NCBI RefSeq assembly: GCF_000372725.1 | Contig: NW_005196021.1 | Coordinates: 508,289 to 572,288, forward strand | Reading direction: 5' to 3' | Length of the DNA stretch: 64,000 bases | Origin: Emiliania huxleyi CCMP1516 | Lineage: Eukaryota > Haptophyta > Isochrysidales > Noelaerhabdaceae | Part shown: one piece after another, positions 43,417 through 52,291 of the stretch | Numbering within the stretch: the stretch's first letter is position 1 | Layout: each line of letters opens with the position of its first letter | Program-made: the position numbers and the translations under genes | Notes under the pieces: generated by a model | Told to the model about the DNA's origin: nothing | What the model saw: the letters and a program-made list of their open reading frames with translations, nothing else | Database searches by the model: none

Positions 43417-46400
43417 TCCTTGGGGAGCAAGTACGCGACGTACGACCGCTTCGCCTCGCCCGCCGCCTCCGCGGTCGCATGACCGCGCACGAGTGCACGC
43501 TTCACGCGCCCGCGCGCGAACTTGGGCGCACTGTCGCCCGCCGCCTCGAGGGCCTACGTGATTAATTTATGAATCAGTAATCAAGCAATCAGTCGGGCTC
43601 GAGGGCCTACGTGCTGAATACGCCAACGTGAGGGCGGGGAGACGGTCTTGTGCAGCGTCTTCAGAGCACCGCGTGGAGTACAACGGAGAAGAGGACAGGT
43701 GAGTACAGCGGAATACGGGTGAATACAGCGGAGTGAATGTCCCCTCGAGCGTTGGCTGGAGTCAAGAAGACGTAGTCCTCTTCTAGGCTCGAGATATGGG
43801 GGAGATATGGGGGAGATATGGGGAGATATGGGGAGATATGGGGAGATAGTCCGCTTCTAGACTCGCGGGCCGGGTCAAAGTCGAAGCCGCACTGCACGTA
43901 CACGTTCGGCCAGCAGTCCGCGTCCGGGAGGACGGGCAGCACCTGGCGCACTCATCTCTAGAAGTCCGCACTCTCCTTCCTTCGCTTCACTCGGCGGGAG
44001 GAGGGGCTCGGACCGAGACGGCGGTGAGGGACGGGTCCGTCGGGTGGCGGACACTCTGCTGCGTCAGCGCCTCCGCGTCGTCGAAGGAGCGCTCGATCGA
44101 CTCGACGATCTGGCGCAGCGTGCGGCCCCGCTCGTCGGCGTCGCCGCTCACGGCGAGCGCCCGCGACTCGCGCCGCGCGCCCTCGGCCACCTTGCGAGAG
44201 ATGGGGGAGAGGTGGGGAGAGAGGGGGAGAGAGACGGCCACCTTGCGCGCCGCTCCGCCACCTTGCGCTCGATCTGCTGCCCTGCGTGCTTGCCGTACCC
44301 GACCGCCTCGTAGAGGTTGTTGCCCATCAACGGAGTCTTTCGCAGCCACGTCACCTCCTGCCGGATCGACTTGACGCGCTGCGCGGCCGACGCGCCGCCG
44401 CCCGAGCCGGCGGCGGCGAGGAGCGCTGCGTCGTCAGGGTGGAGGGAGGCGCCGGGCTGCGCCTCGTACAGGCTCGGGTCGACCAAGTCGATGGCGATGC
44501 CTGCGCAGAACACAGGGTCGGGGAAGGGTCGGGGAAGGGTCGGGGAAGGGTCGGGGAAGGGTCGGGGAAGGGTCGGGGAAGGGTCGGGGAAGGGTCCGAG
44601 GTCACATCTCGGCTGCATCTCGGAAGATCTCGGCTAGGTGCTGGTGCCGAGGTCCGGCTCCGGAGTGAGCACGTTTGGGTGCGTGGCCACGATTGGCGTC
44701 TCGTACCTATGAGGACTCCTTCTCCTTCTGCCTCTTCTCTTTATTATTATTCGTCGCCACGATGCGCGTCCCGTACCGGAAGCGCACCAGCGCCTCCTTG
44801 TCGCGCGCGTGGTGCAGCAGCTTCGGGTCGACGGGCAGCGGCGGCAGCGGGTTGGTGAGTCGGTAGGGCGCGAGGAGCTCCGCCTGAGACGACACCGCAC
44901 CCGAGATGGCGCGAGATGGCGCGAGATGACCCGAGATCACCCGAGATGACCCGAGATCACCCGAGATGGCCCGAGATGACCCGAGAGGACCCGAGAGGAC
45001 CCATGGCGCAGATGGCGCGAGATCAGCCGGCAGGGCGTGAGGAGGCGACATCTCTTGGCTCTCTCTCGGCTCTCTCTCTCTCTCGGCGGTCTCTCGGCTC
45101 TCTCTCGGCCGTCTCTCGGCGATCTCTCGGCGATCTCTCGGCGATCTCTCGGCTATCTCTCGGCGGTCTCTCGGCTGCATCTCTCGGCTCTCTCTCGGCT
45201 GTCTCTCTCGGCTCTCTCTCTCTCTCGGCGGTCTCTCGGCGGTCTCTCGGCTACATCTCTCGGCGGTCTCTCGGCTCTCTCTCTCTCTCGGCGGTCTCTC
45301 GGCTCTCTCTCGGCCGTCTCTCGGCGATCTCTCGGCCGTCTCTCGGCGGTCTCTCGGCTGCATCTCTCGGCGGTCTCTCGGCGGTCTCTCGGCTACATCT
45401 CTCGGCCGTCTCTCGGCGGTCTCTCGGCGGTCTCTCGGCCGTCTCTCGCCTCGACGGACAGCCGCTTCTCCGCGCCGTCTGCTGAGGGCGGTATGCGTTC
45501 GAGTCGCTTGGCACGCGCCTTGGCCTCCTGCTCCCTCCGCTCCCTGTCTCGCGCCTCCTGCTCCTTGCGCTTGCGCCGCTCCTTCTCTCTCGCCTCGTCT
45601 GCGCGCTTCTGCTCCTCTGGCGTGAGACGCGGCTTGGCTGCCGCTGCGGCGGCGGCGCTCTGTGCGACGGCGGGGGAGGGAGGGGGTGAGGGAGGGGTGG
45701 GGGAAGGGAGGGGGTGAGAGGGGGGGTGACGGAGGGGGTGAGGGGGGCGGGTGAGGGGGACGGGTGAGGGAGGGGGGAGGGGGGGGGAGGGGAGGAGGGG
45801 GTGAGGGAAGCGGGCGAGGGAGGCGAGAGGGAGCAACAGCACTGCTGGCGGTGGCCTGCATCTCCGCTGGAGGTCGGCCATCTGCAGCCGCCTGCGCGGC
45901 GAGGAGCGGCGGAACCGCCGCGGAGGAGGCGGCTAGCCCGCCCCCTCCCGGCCGAGCTAGCGAGGGCGGCGGCGGCGGCAGCGAGCTTGACGCGCGCAGC
46001 CCGACCGACGCGTCAGAAAAGGGCGACTGGCCAAACGGAGGCTGGCCGGGACCGGGCGGTGGCGGCATCGGGGGCCGACCGCCGCCGCCGCCGCCGCCCC
46101 AGCCGCCGCCACCGCCGGGCGGAGGGACCGGCTGCGGAGGCCCCCAGCCGCCACCCATGCTGCCCGCGCCGCCGCCGCCACCGCAGCCGCCCGCGCCGCG
46201 CCCGCCCCAACCGGCACCCATCGGGCTCATGCCGCCGCCCCGTCCACTGCCGCCCATCATGTGCGGGGGCGCGAGTGGGGGGTGCTGCGGCGGCGGCACA
46301 CCCGCCTGTGCACGCGAAGCGGCCTGCGCCGAGATGCGCGCTGCCGTTGCGGCGATTGTGGCTCTAATGTCGCGGCTCTGCCCACCACCGGGCGGCTGCT

Positions 46401-46464
46401 GCGGCGGCGGCGCCCCGCCAAGGCTGGCGAGGAACTGGTCAGCGGCAACACGGGCCGACGACAT
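43056..46464 (-). CDS. PAF1: PAF1, RNA polymerase II-associated factor
   Basis: Subunit of the PAF1 complex, which travels with elongating RNA polymerase II and promotes histone modification. Exons (complement): 45838-46464, 45450-45659, 44777-44883, 44648-44706, 44262-44500, 44014-44190, 43867-43942, 43751-43782, 43056-43553; all phases agree, 674 residues. The N-terminal ~200 residues are Gly/Pro-rich, followed by an Arg/Glu-rich helix (EEQKRADEAREKERRKRKEQ). The conserved core reads YRLTNPLPPLPVDPKLL, IAIDLVDPSLYE, EVTWLRKTPLMGNNLYE, VLPVLPDADCWPN.YVQCGFDFDP and SYVAYLLP, all in PAF1 order. The tail is acidic (LLDEDEEGYEER). Introns carry CTCTCGGCGGT, GTCGGGGAAGG and GGGGGAGATAT repeats. 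The 43783-43866 junction is the least certain. Confidence 0.88.
44517..44600. repeat. GTCGGGGAAGG 11-mer array in PAF1 intron
   Basis: About eight perfect 11-base units within the intron 44501-44647. Confidence 0.9.
45045..45449. repeat. CTCTCGGC(G/T) minisatellite in PAF1 intron
   Basis: Long array of CTCTCGGCGGT / CTCTCGGCTGT / CTCTCGGCCGT units with interspersed CATCTCTCGG. Next to it (44905-45000) is a CGAGATGACC array. Confidence 0.9.
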
Positions 46465-46987
46465 GCTGTCTTGCTCACCAGTGTCGCGCTTTCTTTTTTT
46501 AGCGTCCTGTCCCGATCCGCGAAGTGTCCAGTCCGAGCCAGACTGTTCTTCGCCGTTCTACCTAACCTAACCTTCGCTTGTCTGTTTCCCAACCCTTCAC
46601 GGCGACTTCACGGCGGAACGTCGAACGAGTCGGATCGACGACTCGCCGCCTGCACCAGTGTGCGCCTCGCAATTTTATACAGAATCGACACTTGGTACGT
46701 CGTCTGAATCGCTCGGGGAGAGGAGCTACGGTCATTCCCCACGCAATTGCGTTCGACGACGTCGAACATTGTACGCCGCTTGTAGGTATGTTTGCCAGTA
46801 AGTAACCGCTGGGTTTTCACGTAACTCGCACTGTCCTCGTCCACCCCAGAAAGACAGAAAAAGAAAGAAAACAAACCTCGGTCGACATCCCCCAGTGCGC
46901 TTCACGCGCCCCCAGCTGGCTACATCGACCGTCCTCTTTAGACTTCCAGAGGTGGTACCGGCAACAACCGCAGAATTCGTTGCACCG
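46465..46987. promoter_or_regulatory. divergent intergenic region between PAF1 and the bestrophin-like gene
   Basis: The two genes are transcribed away from each other from a 523-base spacer that is less GC-rich than either. It has pyrimidine tracts and CCTAACCTAACC at about 46561. No long ORF, TATA box or repeat family was identified. Bidirectional promoter use is inferred from position only. Confidence 0.4.
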
Positions 46988-48631
46988 ATGATGCGCATGA
47001 ACGCCAGACTGGTCCGCCGACTCTCAACCATCCGCGACCTGCGGGGCCGGTTCTGCCACCCAGTGCCGGCGGCGCTTCAGGACACACTCTCCGATCACAA
47101 CTGGCCCCCAACGGCGAGGGCGGTGCGGTGTGATGATGAAACAGCGTATCTCCACTCCTAATCATACGAATAGGCTCAACTATGAGGCTCGGTACGCCGC
47201 ACACCACCGCGCGGGCCATTCGCAGTGGCTTGTCGTGCGCGACGTCGTTGCACAGCGCACACATGAGAACCGCTACAACTGGGCCACCATTCTCCTGCAG
47301 ACTTTTCGGACGAGTCCGATCGCCGTCAGCGCCTCTCTGCGCTGGACAGCCTTCACGGCGCTCTTCGTCACGCCCTACTGCCTCTTTGAGTGGAGGGACC
47401 GGCTGGGTGAGGTGCTGACTCCGGAGGCTCACGCCGCGCTGCTGCCACATTTGCAGCATCCGCTCTTTGAGGCGAGTTGGGCTGGCATGAGGCAGGGCGC
47501 ATGGTGTCGTCCCCCTTAGCCAGAGTCCCACGCCGCTTTCAGGCGATGATGAACTACCTGAACGCCCACCAGGGCTCGCTCATCTCGGCGTTCAGCGTCT
47601 ATTCCACTGCTCTCTTCCTCCTGCTCTCGCTTCGCCTCAACACAGCGATCAAGTACTACACCGATGGCGTCACGGCGTTCTCCGACGTGTGCGCCCAGAT
47701 CAGCTGCCTCACCCACTTGACGCAGCTCTACTTTACGGATAAGGCCGCCAGCACCGAGGTGTGCCTGTGGGCGTACGCAATGTGCCGCGCAACCGAGGCG
47801 GAGATGCGCAAAGCGACGGGGGAGGAGTCGCGTGCTATGTACGAGCACCTGCTGCTGCGGCACGCGCCGTCGGCCGCCTCGCGCGGTGACTCCCAGGCAC
47901 CGGTCGAGGCCCCAGACGGGCAGGTCACAGCCTCTGAAACGGACGAGGCGCTGGCCTTCCTGCTGGGCGAGAGGGAGCAGCGCTGGCGCGTGGAGGCTCT
48001 CGTGCAGGCCGGCAGCCAGCCCGTCTTTGTGCTGCAGCAGCTGACGGCGATGCTTCGCGTCGCATTCGACCGCGGCACCATCACCAACATCCGCGCGCTG
48101 ATCGCACTCCACGCCTCGGTCGAGAAGATGCAGCTGGCGCACTCCGTGTGCCAGCGCGTGCAGCTCGCGCCCGAGCCCTACTCTTACACCTCTCTCATGA
48201 AAACCTCGAGTGTTATCTGGTGCGGCGCGATCCCCTTTGTCCTGATGCCGACCCTCCAGATCGCCACCATCCCGATGTGCGGCATGCTCTCCTTCTTTGT
48301 CTCGAAGATTGACGAGATCTCCGCCGAGCTGCAGAACCCATTTGGCTACGACATCTCAGATATTGGCATGGGCGCCATCAACGGCCGCCTGCAGCGCGAA
48401 GTTGCGCAGTCGGTGCTGATCTACAATCACTACGACGCCTCGCCCCTCCCGTGGACCGTCAGTGGCGCGGGCAACGCCATGGACGCAGCGGCCGACTCGA
48501 AGGTGGCTGGTGCCGTTAAGCTCGGCCTGCCGGGCGCCGGCGACTGGAAGGACAACGAGAAGCTGTGGAAGGCGGCGGGGCTCGGCGGCCGCGAGGCTGT
48601 CTACAGTTGGCCTGGGAGGCCGTGTGCGTGA
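46988..48631 (+). CDS. bestrophin-like (UPF0187 family) anion channel
   Basis: Exons 46988-47127, 47174-47471, 47543-48631; phases agree, 508 residues. The N-terminus (MMRMNARLVRRLSTIRDLRG) is Arg-rich and amphipathic, like a mitochondrial or plastid presequence. The body has hydrophobic segments near IAVSASLRWTAFTALFVTPY, FSVYSTALFLLLSLRLNTAI and VIWCGAIPFVLMPTLQIATI. The family landmark ELQNPFGYDISDIGMGAI follows, where bestrophins have their acidic gating/Ca-binding segment after NPFG. Bestrophins and UPF0187 proteins are pentameric anion channels; algal ones include thylakoid forms. Introns are short (46 and 71 bases), GT-AG and GC-AG. The first exon start is inferred from the leader and phase. 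Confidence 0.78.
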
Positions 48632-48954
48632 AGGGTTGTGCGTTTATGTGAAGGCCCGTTGATAAATGGAAAGTCCTTTTTAGCGAGGCCGGGGCGCTGG
48701 TTCTCGTGCTTTTCTCTCACACTGCGATTCTCCGCGCGGCCAGTCTTCCGCTCTCTCACACACCCACCGCCATATAGAGCCTCGCGTTTTCTCTCGCGTC
48801 ACGCTCAGACACACACACACAAACGATGGCCTCTATCTGGCCTTCCGAGCCCGCGCGCATATGTGTAGCCCCTTTGCGATTGCGATTGCGCGCAGGGGCC
48901 ACGTGAGAGCGCGCGACCCCTGTGCGCGTCCACGGACCACAGCCAAACACACCT
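48632..48954. other. convergent 3' spacer, no gene
   Basis: Lies between the 3' ends of the bestrophin-like and vWA genes. A CACACACACACA tract is at about 48811-48822. Nothing else seen. Confidence 0.6.
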
Positions 48955-50340
48955 TCACTCGGCGAAGCGCATCTTTGTCAGCCGCTTGGACGCCTTCTCG
49001 AAGTGGCCGCCCGTGGCGTGGTTGGAGCGCTGCTGCGCGTGCGACATGGCCGACATCTTGCTCAGCTTACCGCCCCACGAGCGGTACTGCACCGCGTCCT
49101 TGTAGCCCGATGCGACGCGCTCGAGATCCGAGAGGAGCGCCTTGCACTCGGCCGTCGCACTGGCGACCGACGCCAGAGACGTGACGCGGCACTGCTCCAG
49201 CATCGCCCGCCCCTCCTCAATTCGCCCCTCGTCGGCCAGGCTAGCGGCCTTGGCCATCGCCTCAACGGCGGCCAGCCGCAGCCTCTGCGTCTCGAGTCGG
49301 CCGTTGACGGGCTGCTCTGCCGGCGCCGCCGCCGGCCGACCGATGCTGAGGACCGCCTCGCAGTCGACGAACGCCGAGGCCGGCACCGAGTAGAAGCGGA
49401 GGGCGGCCTTGAGGCACGCCGCGGCGCCGACCGGCCCTGGGAGGGCGGGCAGCGCCAGCTGCACGACCAGGTCCTTCTCCTCCTCGGCGTAAATGTCGCC
49501 GAGGCTCACCTCGACCCCGCCGTCCGCAGTCGCGCTCGTCTTGTAGCTCGTTTTCAAGCCGGAGAGCTCGACGCCGGGCGCGGCGGTCAGAGAGAGCGTG
49601 CAGTTCTGCGCGACCACCGCGACCAGCCCGCCGAGGCAGTCCGCGAACGCCTGCGGGATCGCCTCCACCGTCTCGATGAAGTAGTAGAGGCCCGTTGTGA
49701 CGCTCGCGAGCGAGCGGAGCATGTCCTCGTTGTGGTCCGCACCAAAGCCAAAGGTAAAGATCGTCGCCGGCGCGTCACCCATCGCGCCCTGTGCGGCCGC
49801 AACCAGCCCGGGGCCGTCGCAGATGCCGGCATTGGCAAGGCCATCTGTGAACAGCAGAATCGCCCTGGTGCTGCTGCGGGCGGGCGGCGACCGCACCAGC
49901 AGGTCGATGCCCTGCAGGAGCCCGCCGCTAAGGTTGGTGGTGCGGCCGGGCGAGAGCTCACCAATCCTGTCGAGGGCCTTCGCCTTGCCTGCCTGGTCCA
50001 TCTTTGTGAGCGCGAGCCGCGTCTCGACCGTATCGTGGAAATCGACTATCGCGAGCGAGTCGCCCGGGAGCAGCCCCTTGGTCACGAGGAAGGAGAGCGT
50101 CTGAATCATCGTCCTCATCTTTGCACCGTGCATGGAGCCCGAGCGGTCGACGACGGCGACCACCTCGAGAGGAAGTCGAGCCGCCGGCGCATGGGCGGAA
50201 GCGGCGAGGGACACGAGCGCAAGCGACTGGTGCGCCTCGCCGGCGGCCAGCTGGGCGTGCTCGGCGGAGCAAGAGATGGAGATCGGCGACGGCACGGGCG
50301 TGGGGTCGACGACGACGAAGTCCTCCTTCATGGCTTCCAT
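48955..50340 (-). CDS. von Willebrand factor A domain protein
   Basis: Intronless frame of 461 residues from ATG at 50340; the frame is open further upstream but that part is repeat sequence. The vWA domain has LEVVAVVDRSGSMHGAKM, the DxSxS of the metal-ion-dependent adhesion site, then GGRTT-like GELSPGRTTNLSGGL and ILLFTDGLANAGI supplying the remaining MIDAS Thr and Asp. FTFGFGADHNEDMLRSLAS follows. The C-terminal half is beta-rich then helical, as in eukaryotic vWA/RING-type or VWA-Hint relatives, but no RING or Hint motif is visible. No signal peptide, so probably cytosolic. Lack of introns sets it apart from its neighbours. Confidence 0.82.
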   Translation of the reverse strand: MEAMKEDFVVVDPTPVPSPISISCSAEHAQLAAGEAHQSLALVSLAASAHAPAARLPLEVVAVVDRSGSMHGAKMRTMIQTLSFLVTKGLLPGDSLAIVDFHDTVETRLALTKMDQAGKAKALDRIGELSPGRTTNLSGGLLQGIDLLVRSPPARSSTRAILLFTDGLANAGICDGPGLVAAAQGAMGDAPATIFTFGFGADHNEDMLRSLASVTTGLYYFIETVEAIPQAFADCLGGLVAVVAQNCTLSLTAAPGVELSGLKTSYKTSATADGGVEVSLGDIYAEEEKDLVVQLALPALPGPVGAAACLKAALRFYSVPASAFVDCEAVLSIGRPAAAPAEQPVNGRLETQRLRLAAVEAMAKAASLADEGRIEEGRAMLEQCRVTSLASVASATAECKALLSDLERVASGYKDAVQYRSWGGKLSKMSAMSHAQQRSNHATGGHFEKASKRLTKMRFAE

Positions 50341-50872
50341 GTTGGAAAGGTCGAGGCTCAAGGTCGAGGCAAAAGTCGGGACTGGACGCGACCACGAGTC
50401 TCGGACATGGCGCTTAAATAAAAGAATTCGCGACCCCCTCTGTTTTCTTTCTTTCTGGCGCCCCCTCTGTCCGAGGAGGCCACCGGCCAAAAGCGCATGT
50501 CTTGAAGGTCCGATACTGGAAGCCCATATAGGCACCTTACACCCTCGCGCACAACACTGCTACACTGGGCAGTAAAAGAATTCGTGCCCTGGTGCCGCGT
50601 CGCCGTGGGCAGTCAGTGGGCTGACTGTGCACTGACACCCGGTTCGACTGTTCACGCCTGCCACAGATGATGAGCATCATCTTTTTGATGATAGCACTCG
50701 CCGCCGACAGCACAAATTAAGGGAGGGATGGGAGGGCGGCACGCCGCCACCACACAGGTTTTGACGTGTGAGTGTTAGAGTTGTTTGGTATTGCTAAAAA
50801 TCTCTCTCTCAGGTTTTGCTGCGCTCACACAGGGATTTTTAGGAGAGGAGTGTGGTGGTGCTAGCCGTCGCC
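50341..50872. repeat. repeat-filled spacer: reversed R1, R3, R2
   Basis: AAAAGAATTCGCG at about 50415 lies near the vWA start. A reversed R1 copy (AAGCGCATGTCTTGAAGG ... AAGCCCATATAGGCACC) is at 50489-50545. R3 pieces are at 50721-50760 and 50822-50870, with R2 at 50774-50812 inserted between them. Confidence 0.6.
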
Positions 50873-51524
50873 ATGGAGGTGGTAGATCGCTTCCCGTACC
50901 TCGGCGACATCGTCTCGAGCGACGGCGACGACGCAGCAGCGGTCGACGCCCGCGTCGAGTCGGGTGGCAAGGTATTTGGCGCCCTGCGCGCCTGCGTCTT
51001 CGCCTCCACATCCATTTCCAACAAAGCCAAAAAGGCGGTCTACGAGGCGATCGTTATCTCGACCGTCCTCTACGGCTGCGAGACGTGGAGTTTGACCGAG
51101 GAGCTGTACCGGCGGCTGCGCTGCATGCATGCCCATCACTTACGAGCAATGTGCCGGGTGTCGCGCAGCCAGGCGTGGGAGCATCACATCTCGACCCAAG
51201 AGCTGGGACAGCGGCTGGGGTTGGACTCCATCGAGTTCTACATCGCTCGCCGGCAGCTCCGGTGGCTTGGACACGTCACCACGTCAGCCGCATGCCTTAC
51301 GAGACGAGGCTCCCTCGCCGCTTGCTCTCGGCGTGGGTGCCCCATCGCCGCCCGATAGGCTCGCCGTCCATGACGTACGGCCCGCAGCGCATGGCGCGAG
51401 ACCTTGCGGACGGGCGTTGCCCCGCCAGCCTTTTGGCCGCCGGCTCCACCGCCGCAGGCCAAGCCCCTGTCGCGCACAAAGCTCCCCCGGAGCAGCGCGC
51501 AGCAGACCCAAGCCAAGATGAATG
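50873..51524 (+). pseudogene. LINE (non-LTR retrotransposon) ORF2 3' fragment
   Basis: From ATG at 50873 (ATGGAGGTG) the frame encodes FPYLGDIVSSDGD, DARVESGGKVFGALR, KAVYEAIVISTVLYGCETWS, then RRLRCMHAHHLRAMCRVSRS and RQLRWLGHVTT. This is the classic thumb/C-terminal segment after the reverse transcriptase domain of LINEs. The homology then continues in another frame (TRLPRRLLSAWVPHRRPIGS), so there is a frameshift near 51290. The RT catalytic motifs are missing, so it is a dead 5'-truncated copy. R3 sequence abuts its 5' side. Confidence 0.8.
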
Positions 51525-51871
51525 AGTCGCTCCGCCGGGAGCGTCTCACATAACATACACATACATACATTCATTCATGACTCTCAGTCAGCGCTTTGAT
51601 CCCAATCACGACACATGTGTGACTCGCCTAGTGTGGAGACGCCGTGTACCGTGGGGCCTTGTTGTCCTAGCACGGGAGTACCCGTGTGGACCGGAGGTAA
51701 CAGCAGCAGCAGCAGCAGCAGTGTGGTGGTGCTAGCCGTCGCCCACCCTTGGGCGTCTGCAGCCTCTTCCTATCTCTCTTCGCAGTCCCTCGCCGATTCT
51801 CGCTCGGGTATGAACTAAGTGGGAAGCCCGGGCACACGGCCTCGAAGAATTCTTTTGCTCGCTAGCTCTTC
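51525..51871. other. spacer with R3 piece and (AGC)n
   Basis: AACAGCAGCAGCAGCAGCAG at about 51701-51720 runs into the R3 core GTGTGGTGGTGCTAGCCGTC. GAATTCTTTTG lies about 20 bases upstream of the next start codon. Confidence 0.5.
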
Positions 51872-52291
51872 ATGAAGCATATCGGAGTGCAGCTCGCTGT
51901 GCTGCTCTGCGCGGCGGCTCCATGCGGCGCGCTGCACCTTAAATTATCCACGCGGCGTGCCGCCGCGGCGGCACTCGCGCTTCAGCCATTTGTTGCGCAT
52001 GCACGCTTCACGCAGAGCGCCGTCGACACGGCGGCCGCGGCTCGCTCTGCCGTGCGCGATGCAGCAGGCATCTCGAGCATTTCGCAGCCCGTTGGCGAGC
52101 GCCGGGACACGCCGCTACCAGGAATGGCTGCCGTTGCGGAGCCCGTCGAGCCGGTTATGATGGTCGAGGCCAGCCTCAAGGAGGTGCTCGCAGAGGAGGT
52201 GGCGGAGAAGGAGGCAGCTACGGGGCGGAAATTAACCGGAAAAGAGGTGGACAAGATCAAGTCCCGGCTAAAGCTCTACGGGTACAACTAA
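51872..52291 (+). CDS. small protein with probable thylakoid-lumen targeting
   Basis: Single-exon frame of 139 residues. A signal peptide (MKHIGVQLAVLLCAAAPCGA) is followed by a short Ser/Arg transit-like stretch (LHLKLSTRR). A second hydrophobic run ends in AHA (AAAAALALQPFVAHA); the twin Arg before it is Tat-like. This tripartite layout is what secondary-plastid algae use for lumenal proteins. The mature part has a helical, Lys/Glu-rich C-terminus (EVLAEEVAEKEAATGRKLTG then KEVDKIKSRLKLYGYN). I do not recognise the family; a small photosystem-associated protein is possible. Confidence 0.65.
   Translation: MKHIGVQLAVLLCAAAPCGALHLKLSTRRAAAAALALQPFVAHARFTQSAVDTAAAARSAVRDAAGISSISQPVGERRDTPLPGMAAVAEPVEPVMMVEASLKEVLAEEVAEKEAATGRKLTGKEVDKIKSRLKLYGYN

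Noticed and set aside
46555..46575. CCTAACCTAACC as a telomeric remnant
   Set aside because: Only two units in a promoter-like spacer; far too short.
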